DNA of 64,000 nucleotides, taken from contig NZ_FNNZ01000019.1 in NCBI RefSeq assembly GCF_900106925.1, positions 38,542 through 102,541 of the forward strand. The letters run 5' to 3'. A program made the translations under genes and the position numbers. The DNA is from Thiocapsa roseopersicina. Lineage in GTDB: Bacteria; Pseudomonadota; Gammaproteobacteria; Chromatiales; Chromatiaceae. The notes under the pieces were generated by a model. It saw only the letters and a program-made list of their open reading frames with translations. It was not told where the DNA came from and made no database searches. Position 1 is the first letter of the stretch; each line of letters opens with the position of its first letter. Of the stretch, positions 19,064 to 28,699 are shown one piece after another.

Positions 19064-20083
19064 CTAGCGCTGGTAGGCCGGTGCGCCGTATGCAGGAGCG
19101 TAACCCGGACCGTAGCCGTAAGCGGGATACCCCATGGGCGCGGCCATGGGGCCCGGCACCTGCATCCGCTCCCAGTATTCGCGGGCACGCTGGTCGGCGG
19201 CACGCCGCATGTTTTCATACTCGGTCATCATGCGTGCCCGATACTGAGCGGCACTTTCCTGGCGGCGATCGAACGCGGGAGCACCGGGCGCGGGCATGGT
19301 CGGCGCAGACGCACTCTCCATCGGCGCGAACGGCTGGGGTACCACCGGAACCGGCGCGAAACCCTGCGTAATCGGGGCGGACATTGGCGCGGCGACGTCG
19401 GCCGATCCGGATGCCGCCTCGCCCCCCATCAGGGACTCGGCGAAGACGGTTGCCTCGGCGTCTTTCAGCGGAGGCGAAGTGGAGGGGGCGGTTCGTTCGA
19501 GCGTGACCTCGGAGACCTGCTCGGACATCGGCTCGGACATCGGCTCCGGGCTCGGAGTGCGAGCTGCGGCGGTCGCAGGCAAGGGGGCGGAATGGCGATT
19601 GAACGCCGAGGCGGCCGGACGGTCTTCCGCGACCTGCATCGGCATGGGGTTGGCGGCGGACTCCTGCGGGGCTGCGCTCGCCTCCACAACCGCCGGCTCG
19701 GCAGCGATCGGCTCGACCTTCGCGTCCTCGGTCGGCGCCGCGTCGGGGGCACGGATCTCAGCCGTTTCCGTCTCGGCCGAGCCGGTCAGATCCTTGACCG
19801 TATCGACGACCTTGTGGAAGCCGTCCGCCCCGGCGGCGGTCACATCGGCGATCACGGTTTCGGCCGAGGCCGTAAGATCGCCGAGCTTGTCGACGAGCTT
19901 CTGGAACCCTTCGGCTTCGACACCGCTCTCGTCGGCCACCGCCGCCTGCGTCGTATCGCCGGTGGCATCACGGTCGACCGAGCTCAGATACAAATAACCG
20001 AAGGCGATCACGACCGCCCAAAGCGAGAGCTTCGGGATCCAACCAAGACCGGAGCGTTTGGGAGCAGTATCCTCGGTGGCCAT
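19064..20083 (-). CDS. Single-pass membrane protein with Ala/Pro-rich linker and Gly/Tyr/Pro/Ala tail
   Basis: 339 residues, not assigned to a family. A single hydrophobic segment (LSLWAVVIAFGYLYL, ~18-34) with a short cytoplasmic N-terminus is followed by two related amphipathic stretches (GFQKLVDKLGDLTASAETVI and GFHKVVDTVKDLTGSAET), a long low-complexity Ala/Pro/Glu/Met linker with an MSEPMSEQ repeat, a charged helix (YRARMMTEYENMRRAADQ) and a tail of Tyr/Ala/Pro/Gly repeats (YGYGPGYAPAYGAPAY). The tail resembles the Gly/Tyr-rich composition of sulfur-globule envelope proteins, but those are exported and lack this anchor. Neighbours give no function. Confidence 0.7.
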   Translation of the reverse strand: MATEDTAPKRSGLGWIPKLSLWAVVIAFGYLYLSSVDRDATGDTTQAAVADESGVEAEGFQKLVDKLGDLTASAETVIADVTAAGADGFHKVVDTVKDLTGSAETETAEIRAPDAAPTEDAKVEPIAAEPAVVEASAAPQESAANPMPMQVAEDRPAASAFNRHSAPLPATAAARTPSPEPMSEPMSEQVSEVTLERTAPSTSPPLKDAEATVFAESLMGGEAASGSADVAAPMSAPITQGFAPVPVVPQPFAPMESASAPTMPAPGAPAFDRRQESAAQYRARMMTEYENMRRAADQRAREYWERMQVPGPMAAPMGYPAYGYGPGYAPAYGAPAYQR

Positions 20084-20225
20084 TTCGGATTCTCCTGAAA
20101 TAGAGAAATTGGGGGGAAGGGACGTTTATTGTATCAGAGTTTCCTGATGTACTTAAACACCTTGCGCTCCCCCTTGCGCATCGGGCCGTCCCGCGGATGC
20201 GCCCCGACCCGCAGCGACCGGCGGA

Positions 20226-20966
20226 TCAACCCGAGGTTGCGACGATCCCGAGCACCGTGCGCACACGCCCGACACACTCGCGCAGATGCGACTCGATCTC
20301 GGCCATCGTGATGACTCCCTCGCCTTTTCCCGCCGCCCAATTCACGACGAACGCCAGGCTCGCATAGCAGAGTCCAAGCTCCCGCGCGATCCCGGCCTCC
20401 GGCATGCCGGTCATCCCGACCAGGTCACAGCCGTCGCGCTCCAGCCGGGCAATCTCGGCCGTCGTTTCGAGACGCGGCCCCTGGGTCGCGGCGTAAACGC
20501 CCTCCTCGATCACCGGATGACCGGATTCAACGCAGGCGCGGATCAAAACCCGGCGCAGCTCCTCGCAATACGGCGAGGTCATGTCGACATGATCCAGCCC
20601 GCCCTGATCCCCGTCGTAGATGCTGTGCTCGCGTCCGTAGGTGTAGTCCACGAGGTCGTGCGGAACCGCCAGCGCGAGCGGGGCGAAGCGCGCGCCGATC
20701 CCGCCGACCGCCGCCAGGCCGACGACACGCTCGGCACCCAAGGCTCGCAGCGCCCACAGATTTGCCCGGTAGTTGATCCGGTGAGGCGGCAGCCGATGAC
20801 CGGTGCCGTGACGAGGCAGGAAGAGGATCTGCGCACCGTCTAGGCGCCCGCTCGCTACCGGCGCCGAGGTCTCGCCGAAGGGGGTTTCGACGCGACGCGA
20901 TGCATCGATCTCCAAGGCGGGAAAGTCCGAAAATCCAGATCCACCGATAATGGCGAGAAGACTCAT
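20226..20966 (-). CDS. mtnP: S-methyl-5'-thioadenosine/thioinosine phosphorylase
   Basis: 246 residues from ATG 20966. Purine nucleoside phosphorylase family 2/MTAP: IIGGSGFSDFP (phosphate loop), FLPRHGTGHRLPPHRINYRANLWAL, GVYAATQGPRLETTAEI, DLVGMTGMPEAGIARELGL. It cleaves 5'-methylthioadenosine or methylthioinosine, a polyamine by-product, to methylthioribose-1-phosphate and a base. Many gammaproteobacterial homologues prefer methylthioinosine and release hypoxanthine, which would match the hpt gene nearby; preference cannot be read from sequence alone. A terminator of the upstream hemerythrin gene separates it from that gene. Confidence 0.88.
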   Translation of the reverse strand: MSLLAIIGGSGFSDFPALEIDASRRVETPFGETSAPVASGRLDGAQILFLPRHGTGHRLPPHRINYRANLWALRALGAERVVGLAAVGGIGARFAPLALAVPHDLVDYTYGREHSIYDGDQGGLDHVDMTSPYCEELRRVLIRACVESGHPVIEEGVYAATQGPRLETTAEIARLERDGCDLVGMTGMPEAGIARELGLCYASLAFVVNWAAGKGEGVITMAEIESHLRECVGRVRTVLGIVATSG

Positions 20967-21033
20967 GCGTTGACCACGTCCGGAAGTGACTCGAAATGGG
21001 CTGCGCAGTCTAGCGGAGGGCGGCTTGGAAGCC

Positions 21034-21056
21034 AAAAAAAGGCGCCTTGCGGCGCC
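21034..21056 (-). terminator. Rho-independent terminator of the hemerythrin gene
   Basis: Minus strand GGCGCC-GCAA-GGCGCC followed by seven T, 35 bases past the hemerythrin stop. Confidence 0.9.
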
Positions 21057-21091
21057 GGATTCTCGTCGTCGAGCGATTTGACGATCGACGG

Positions 21092-21568
21092 TTAGACGGA
21101 CGGATTGAGCAACCTCGCGCCGCGATTGCCGGGTCGATCGGTGAAGATGCCGATCTCGATCAGTTTCGGAAAGAGAACCTGCTCTTCGCGATCGATGCGC
21201 TTATCGACCATGTCGAAGATCTCATGCGTTTCCGCCAGAAATTCCTCCGTGAAATTGAAATCGCAGTTCTTCAGCCAGTGCCTATGGTAGTCGTCGAAGG
21301 TCTTGCGCAATGGCTTCTCGCCGCTGATGAAACCCCAGGCGATCGACTTGACTTTGGGATCTTCGTGGATCAGAAGGCTCGGGTAGAGACTGCGATCCTC
21401 GGCGGCAAGATGGCTGCGAACCTTCGTACCCAGATCGCACAACAGCTCGTACGCGGTTTTGGCATTGGGGCGAATACGCAGCTGCTCGGGCGTGAGGAGC
21501 GATCTGAGATCTTCGATCATCTGACGCAGCTCCGCATGTGTTTTGCGGTAGCTTTCTAGTGTCGACAT
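21092..21568 (-). CDS. Hemerythrin-like HHE domain protein
   Basis: 158 residues, all-helical, with the iron-ligand pattern of HHE cation-binding proteins: His12 (THAEL), His53 (VRSHLAAEDRSLYPSL), His97 or nearby (DYHRHW), His114 and Glu (ETHEIFDMVDKRIDREEQVLFP). Such proteins bind a di-iron centre and act in O2/NO sensing, storage or iron-sulfur repair. A microaerophilic or phototrophic lifestyle would suit it. It has its own terminator. No signal peptide, so cytoplasmic. Confidence 0.85.
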   Translation of the reverse strand: MSTLESYRKTHAELRQMIEDLRSLLTPEQLRIRPNAKTAYELLCDLGTKVRSHLAAEDRSLYPSLLIHEDPKVKSIAWGFISGEKPLRKTFDDYHRHWLKNCDFNFTEEFLAETHEIFDMVDKRIDREEQVLFPKLIEIGIFTDRPGNRGARLLNPSV

Positions 21569-21717
21569 ACACCATCCTCCGATCGTTATGGGTTATGCGG
21601 TCGTCGCGTCCCCGCGGTGACGCGCCCCGCGGGGCGACGAAACCGCCGCCCCGGGAGGACCGATCACGCTGCAACAACACTCGGGTCAGGATGTATACCA
21701 AAGCTTAAAAGGTGTCA

Positions 21718-21746
21718 AAAAGCGGGCACTTATATTCCCGTTTCAA
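21718..21746 (-). terminator. Weak hairpin with U-run after hpt
   Basis: On the minus strand AACGGG ... GCCCGC is followed by TTTTTG. The stem is only 4-5 bp around a long AT-rich loop, so its strength is doubtful. It sits 25 bases beyond the hpt stop. Confidence 0.3.
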
Positions 21747-21770
21747 CAAATACCCATAAAGCCTTCACGT

Positions 21771-22322
21771 CTACACGTCGTCATCGGCCACTGCATAGAT
21801 CCCGGCGGCGTTTCTGAAGTAGTCCTTGTAGTCGAGCCCGTAGCCATAGAGATATCGGTCCTCGACATGCACGCCGACGACATCGGCCTCGCACGCGTGC
21901 TCGCGCTCCTTGGACACCAGCACGGCAGTGTGCACGCTTGCCGCCCCGTCTTCATGACAGGCATCGACGATCCGACGCAGCGTAATGCCCTCGTCGAGGA
22001 TGTCGTCGAGCACCAAGACATGCTCGCCGCGAATGGCATCCGACGGACGGTAGCGCCAGGCGATCTCCCCGCCGCTGGTCCGGCCCTGATAGCGGCTGGC
22101 ATGGATATAGTCGACCCGCAGTTGAAACTGCAGCCGCGGAAGCAGAAGACCGGCCACAAAGACCGCTCCCGTCATGACGCAAAGCACCAGCGGATCCTTT
22201 CCGGCGAGACGCTCGGTGATCGACGCGGCCATCCGGTCGAGTGCCGCATCAATCTCCTCGGGCGTGACCAGTAGTTGCGCACGTGCGGCGACGGCGGCGT
22301 AGTCTTTCGGGTCGAGCTTCAT
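21771..22322 (-). CDS. hpt: Hypoxanthine(-guanine) phosphoribosyltransferase
   Basis: 183 residues from ATG 22322. The PRPP-binding loop HVLVLDDILDEGITL is diagnostic of type I phosphoribosyltransferases, and VLCVMTGAVFVAGLLLPRL and LYGYGLDYKDYFRN match hypoxanthine-guanine PRTs. It converts hypoxanthine (and guanine) with PRPP to IMP (GMP). Its start overlaps the nagZ stop by 4 bases (ATGA), so the two are translationally coupled. With the MTA/MTI phosphorylase downstream it forms a purine salvage neighbourhood. Confidence 0.93.
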   Translation of the reverse strand: MKLDPKDYAAVAARAQLLVTPEEIDAALDRMAASITERLAGKDPLVLCVMTGAVFVAGLLLPRLQFQLRVDYIHASRYQGRTSGGEIAWRYRPSDAIRGEHVLVLDDILDEGITLRRIVDACHEDGAASVHTAVLVSKEREHACEADVVGVHVEDRYLYGYGLDYKDYFRNAAGIYAVADDDV

Positions 22323-23395
22323 CCAGTTGCCTCCGGGTCGGTTGGATCGAGGAGCTCCAGATCGAGCGTCTCGAGCCCCTCGAGAAGAGCCACACACTGC
22401 ACGCCGTGCTGCCACTCGGGCTGCTCGTGCAGGCGTGCTCGCTCATGCTGACCGCGGCCGTGCATCCTGAGCAGACGCAGCTCGGCCGCGGGGTCGTGAT
22501 GATCGACGAACGCATCGAGAACCGCGAGCGCCGCCGGGCGGTTGTTGCAGACCAGCAGCATATCGCAACCGGCGTCCGAGGCGGCGCGAGCACGCTCGAC
22601 CGGATCACCCTCGGATGCCGCGGCACCCATGCTGAGGTCGTCGCTGAAGATCACCCCCTGGAAACCCAGCCGACCGCGCAGAATGTCGCGCAGCCAGACC
22701 GGCGAGAATCCGGCCGGGCGGTCGTCGACCAGAGGGTAACGGACATGGGCCGGCATGATCCCTTCCAGAGCATGCGCAATCAGGCGCTCGAAGGGGATGA
22801 GATCCTCCATTAAGAGGTCCGTGTAAGGTCTTGGATCGATCGGCAGCTCAAGGTGTGAATCCACGCTCACCCCGCCATGTCCGGGAAAATGCTTGCCCAC
22901 GCCCGCCATGCCGGCGCGACGCACCCCGTCGAGCCAGGCCAGCGCCAGGTCGCCCACGGCGCGCGCCCGGTTTCCGAAGGCGCGATCGCCGACCACCGGA
23001 TTGAGCCCGCGGTCAAGATCGAGCACGGGTGCGAAACTGAAATCCACGCCGACCGAGCGCAGCTCCGCGGCCATGAGCCAGGCCACGGACCCGCAGCTCG
23101 CGCGGGCGTCTCTGGGATGCCGATTGTAGAGATCGGCGAAGCGTCCCGCAGGCGGCAGTCGCGTAAACCCCTCGCGAAAGCGCTGTACCCGCCCGCCTTC
23201 TTGATCGACCCCGATCAAGAGATGCGGCTCGCGCAGGCCGTGGATCTCGGCGGTCAGCTCGGCGAGCTGCGCGGGCGAGTTGAAGTTTCGCGCGAACAGG
23301 ATGACCCCGCCCACGGCGGGATGGCGCAACACCTCGCGATCCTCGGCGTCGAGTGCCGTTGCGGCGATATCGAGCATGACGGGACCCAAAGACAC
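22319..23395 (-). CDS. nagZ: Beta-N-acetylhexosaminidase NagZ
   Basis: 358 residues, glycoside hydrolase family 3. It removes GlcNAc from anhydro-muropeptides in cytoplasmic cell-wall recycling. Key motifs: LIGVDQEGGRVQRF, AGVGKHFPGHGGVSVDSH (catalytic Asp-His loop) and FSDDLSMGAA, which carries the nucleophilic Asp. The C-terminal region past residue 300 (RMHGRGQHERARLHEQPEW) is Arg/His-rich. Starts 379 bases from the divergent lipoprotein gene. Confidence 0.95.
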   Translation of the reverse strand: MSLGPVMLDIAATALDAEDREVLRHPAVGGVILFARNFNSPAQLAELTAEIHGLREPHLLIGVDQEGGRVQRFREGFTRLPPAGRFADLYNRHPRDARASCGSVAWLMAAELRSVGVDFSFAPVLDLDRGLNPVVGDRAFGNRARAVGDLALAWLDGVRRAGMAGVGKHFPGHGGVSVDSHLELPIDPRPYTDLLMEDLIPFERLIAHALEGIMPAHVRYPLVDDRPAGFSPVWLRDILRGRLGFQGVIFSDDLSMGAAASEGDPVERARAASDAGCDMLLVCNNRPAALAVLDAFVDHHDPAAELRLLRMHGRGQHERARLHEQPEWQHGVQCVALLEGLETLDLELLDPTDPEATG

Positions 23396-23774
23396 CGACT
23401 AGCCTCCCGCCTCCGGACCGAGCACATGGCCCGGTCTGAAACCCTCGGGCCGACACAGCATCCACCGACCCGCTATTGCTCGCTTCATACGCAACACCGC
23501 TCGCTTCGCATCCGTCCGCGGCCGAGAATCGCCGCAGCACACCGACCCCAAGGATTTAGGTTCACGGCCGCCGTTGTAACACAGCAACAGCCTCGCTCCT
23601 AGGGCCGCCGCGTCTCGACCTTCCCGGGGCTGCGCGCACATGCCCGAGACCGCTATGATAGGCGCCGCCGGTGGTTCTCCGCACCAGCCGGACGACCTCG
23701 AAGCACTCGTACGACAGGCGTCCGGCGTCTCTTCCGACCGCCTCTTCCGTAAAACTCAGCAAAGGTCCGCGTCT
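23396..23774. other. Divergent intergenic region, nagZ / lipoprotein gene
   Basis: 379 bases between two divergent starts, so promoters for both should lie here. I see no convincing gene, hairpin terminator or repeat; the reading frame upstream of the lipoprotein start is open to 23640 but encodes no recognisable signal before the lipoprotein leader. Confidence 0.5.
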
Positions 23775-24350
23775 ATGTTGCCCCGCCGTTTCTCGCACCT
23801 GCTGCTCGTCGCCGTTGCCGCCTTGGCGACCGTGAGCTGTGGATCCAGTCCGACCTCCGCTCCGGTCCAGACCTCGACCAGGGTCGGAACCTCCACCGTG
23901 GTCGGGACGCCGGCACCGGCCAGGCCCAAGGCGACGGCATCCGGGGAGATCTACGACGGCCCGCCCGCCCTCGCGATTGCCCCGGTCGTCGACGGGCGCA
24001 CCTCGGCGACGCCGGAGGTCTCGGCCTGGTGGATCCAAAAACTCATCGCGGAGGACTTGGACCGGAGCGACCTCTTCGCCGGCGTGATTCCGCTCGAGCA
24101 CGCATCCGAGGCTCACGAGGGAGGACTGCTCGTCCAACCGGCGCTGACGGCATTGACCTGGACCCAACCCAATCAGCGTAGCGGAACCATCGCCATGCGG
24201 ATCCGCGCGAGCGATACCGCAACCGGCAGGGTCCGCCTGGATCGGGTCTACACCGCATCCTGTCGCGACTGCAAGGTGCCGCCGGGCCAACCCCCTGTTG
24301 CCGGTCCCCTGGCGGTCTTGATGCAGGACGTCGCGAAGGACCTGCAGTAG
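23775..24350 (+). CDS. Predicted lipoprotein of unknown function
   Basis: 191 residues from ATG 23775. The N-terminus is a lipoprotein signal: RR, hydrophobic core LLLVAVAALATV and lipobox TVSC at Cys23 or nearby, followed by a Ser/Thr/Pro-rich spacer. The body contains ALAIAPVVDGRTSATPEV, a Trp-rich WWIQKLIAEDLDRSDLFAG segment and two cysteines in CRDCKVPPG. It could be an outer-membrane-anchored assembly or synthase-activator protein, but I do not recognise the family. Confidence 0.75.
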   Translation: MLPRRFSHLLLVAVAALATVSCGSSPTSAPVQTSTRVGTSTVVGTPAPARPKATASGEIYDGPPALAIAPVVDGRTSATPEVSAWWIQKLIAEDLDRSDLFAGVIPLEHASEAHEGGLLVQPALTALTWTQPNQRSGTIAMRIRASDTATGRVRLDRVYTASCRDCKVPPGQPPVAGPLAVLMQDVAKDLQ

Positions 24351-24461
24351 AGCCCGCGCCGCCGGCAACCATGCCCGGCGGCGAGGCGAACCGCCCGATG
24401 CTCGGGGCACGCATCTTTCCCGCGAGCCGATCGCCTTGCCGGACGCGCTTCGCGAAGGCGC

Positions 24462-25361
24462 TCAGGGCGCGGGTCCGACCCGCGCCGAATCCAGGGTCAC
24501 GCCGAGCGGACCGCGCGGGACCCAGGTCTCGATCACGCGGCCGGCGCGGCGAACCTGCACCGCGACCTGCTCCCCGTATTCGCCCTCGGTGGTCTTGTTG
24601 CGCAACTCCGAGAAATCGAACAGACGCTCGTCGGCGTAGGACTCGATCAGATCGCCCGCTTGCAGTCCCGCAATCTCAGCGACGGAGCCGGGGATGACCG
24701 AATCGACCTTCACGCGATTATCCGCACCCGTTGCGTAGAGATAGCGGTCGTAGGTGTCGTCGCCGATCTCCTCGCGAAGCGAGCGCTCGTCCGCGTTGAT
24801 CCGCGAGAGCTCCTCGCGATATTGGGCGGTCCCGACCCAGCCCTCGCGAATGGCCTGATCCCGCAAAGAGAGTCGCTCGAGCGAGCGCTGCGCCTCCTTC
24901 AGGACCAAATCCTCCGCCATGACCGGATCCACGCCCGCGGCCACGAGTGCGCCGCGCCGCTCCTCGGCGGTGCGCGGGGCCGGCGGCCGTACCTCGTCGG
25001 CCGCGCCAGCGGTCGCTGTCGAGGCGCTCAGGACGCGGTTGATGGCCTGCTCCACGCTCGCCAGCCGAACGCGCAGCTCCGTCACCTGCGACTCCAGATC
25101 TCGCAGCGCCCGGGGCGCGACCGCATCGCGCGCGGACGCTCCCGACTCGGCCGGCGGCACGTCCGGGGCCGGATCGACTTCCTCGGTCACACTCAGCGCA
25201 GTCGGGAGCGGCATCGCCGAGGCCGTCTCGGCAACGCGATCGCCATCGGACGAGGCCGGCGACTGCGGTTCGGTCATTGCGAGATAGCCGGCGACAGCGG
25301 CAGCGCCGACGAGGGCACCGGCCGCAAAGCCGGCCGACAAGAGAGGAACGGCTGGGTGCAT
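24462..25361 (-). CDS. Membrane-anchored PDZ-domain protein
   Basis: 299 residues from ATG 25361 (GAGG 8 bases upstream). One N-terminal membrane segment (LLSAGFAAGALVGAAAVAGYLAM), an acidic/Pro linker, a coiled-coil stretch (LRDLESQVTELRVRLASVEQAI), a helical middle, and a C-terminal PDZ domain (VIPGSVAEIAGLQAGDLIES, VQVRRAGRVIETWVPRG). No protease catalytic triad is seen, so it is probably a periplasmic adaptor. It is divergent from ftsH; a functional link is unproven. Confidence 0.8.
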   Translation of the reverse strand: MHPAVPLLSAGFAAGALVGAAAVAGYLAMTEPQSPASSDGDRVAETASAMPLPTALSVTEEVDPAPDVPPAESGASARDAVAPRALRDLESQVTELRVRLASVEQAINRVLSASTATAGAADEVRPPAPRTAEERRGALVAAGVDPVMAEDLVLKEAQRSLERLSLRDQAIREGWVGTAQYREELSRINADERSLREEIGDDTYDRYLYATGADNRVKVDSVIPGSVAEIAGLQAGDLIESYADERLFDFSELRNKTTEGEYGEQVAVQVRRAGRVIETWVPRGPLGVTLDSARVGPAP

Positions 25362-25613
25362 CGTAGAGAGCCTCGGTGAACAGGACGTGAGCCTGCGACC
25401 GCAATCGGTCCGCCGCGTTCCCGCCACGCCCGCACCGCCGAACGACGGCGCACAGTTGATCGCAGAGCCCTCAAAACTGGTAAGCTCCCATCGGTCATCG
25501 ACCGCGGCAGCGTTTCCGTTGGTTTTCGGACCCATGCCCCGATGTACCCGCCAATGCCGCGAGGCAGAGCGTCGCGCTCCAGCCGAGCGATGGTCAACGA
25601 GGACAGCCTGAGA

Positions 25614-27548
<1,935 letters not shown>

Positions 27549-27600
27549 CCTAACTCTGCGACAATCCCCGCCCGGCCATCGGCCGAGCGGATCAATTCAA

Positions 27601-27635
27601 GCCCTCGCAATCGATTGCGAGGGCTTTTTTGTTTT
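27601..27635 (+). terminator. Rho-independent terminator of ftsH
   Basis: GCCCTCGCAATCGATTGCGAGGGC, a near-complete palindrome with a 10-bp stem, is followed by TTTTTTGTTTT, 52 bases past the ftsH stop. Confidence 0.95.
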
Positions 27636-27722
27636 ATACTTCAGCCCGACCGACCGAGCGCCCCGGCCTTGACGCAAAGGCATCGAGGCGTCCTCCGGAA
27701 ACCCCATCAGGATCCCGACACA

Positions 27723-28313
27723 GTGCCTGCGCCCGCGCTCGTTCTTGCCTCGACCTCGCCCTACCGGCGCCAACTCCTGGAGCGCTTGGGACTGCCCTTT
27801 ACGACCGCCGCCCCCGAGGTCGACGAGCGCCCGCGACCCGGTGAATCGCCTCAGGTGCTGGTCCTGCGCTTGGCGGAGGCCAAGGCCAGAGCGGTTGCGT
27901 CCACCCATCCGAACGCACTCGTCATCGGGTCGGATCAGGTCGCCTGTATCGACGAGGATATCTTGGGAAAGCCCGGAGACCGCGCCCGCGCCATCGCCCA
28001 ACTGGAGCGCGCGTCCGGGCGGATCGTCGTCTTCCAGACGGGGTTGTGTTTGCTGAACACCGCGAGCGGGCGCGCTCAAACACTCGTCGAACCCTTTCGC
28101 GTCCATTTCAGACGCCTCGACCGACAACAGATCGAAGGCTACCTGGATCGCGAGCAGCCCTTTGATTGCGCCGGCAGCTTCAAGGCGGAAGGTCTCGGTA
28201 TCGCGTTATTCGAGCGGCTTGAAGGTGACGATCCCAATACTTTGATCGGATTACCTCTCATCCGCTTGGTCTCATTGTTGGAATCAGAAGGCATGCATCC
28301 GCTTCACGACTGA
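27723..28313 (+). CDS. maf: Maf family nucleotide pyrophosphatase (house-cleaning NTPase)
   Basis: 196 residues from GTG 27723 (AGGA upstream). Motifs: LASTSPYRRQLLERLGL at the N-terminus (SxxxR substrate loop), E in APEVDERP, LVIGSDQVACID, GKPGDRARAIAQL, and FDCAGSFKAEGLGIALFERL. Maf proteins hydrolyse non-canonical NTPs such as dTTP/UTP or m7GTP. The FKAEGLGI segment and the Ser/Thr pattern resemble the YceF (m7GTP) subgroup, but this is tentative. Confidence 0.93.
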   Translation: MPAPALVLASTSPYRRQLLERLGLPFTTAAPEVDERPRPGESPQVLVLRLAEAKARAVASTHPNALVIGSDQVACIDEDILGKPGDRARAIAQLERASGRIVVFQTGLCLLNTASGRAQTLVEPFRVHFRRLDRQQIEGYLDREQPFDCAGSFKAEGLGIALFERLEGDDPNTLIGLPLIRLVSLLESEGMHPLHD

Positions 28314-28699
28314 TCAAGCAGTGAATCGGGGTCGAATTCAATCACCGGACACGCCGAACGAAATAGAAATCCATTGCAATGATCAGCTCCAATAACTTAC
28401 TGAAAAATATGATATTCGACAGCAAAAGCTCAAGCCGTTTCAAGAATACGAGCCCTGCAAAGCGCATCAAGAAAGAAGGCGTTTTCTCTGCAAACGCCCA
28501 TTGCAAAGACGGATTTCGTGAGCCAATATCAAAACGTCGCCGAACAGATTGCACGGAGCGCGCTTGCCGAGTCGATGATGTCGCTGCGCATTCACATGGC
28601 ATCGTCTTGGCCCCGAACGAGCCTGCGCACTCATTCGGGTCCTCCGCCGTCGCAGGATCTTTGACGCGCCCGGATCACGCTCGAGAGGACATGCGGACC
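28314..28699 (+). other. AT-richer intergenic leader before the lytic transglycosylase gene
   Basis: 386 bases, noticeably richer in A/T around 28340-28470 than the surroundings. The frame of the downstream gene is open back to 28379 but that part has no family similarity. It probably holds the promoter; no clear box is named. Confidence 0.45.

Noticed and set aside
20134..20228. 31-codon basic frame after mtnP ending in RKGERKVFKYIRKL
   Set aside because: It starts from TTG overlapping the mtnP stop without its own ribosome site, and no family is recognised; possible but not supportable.
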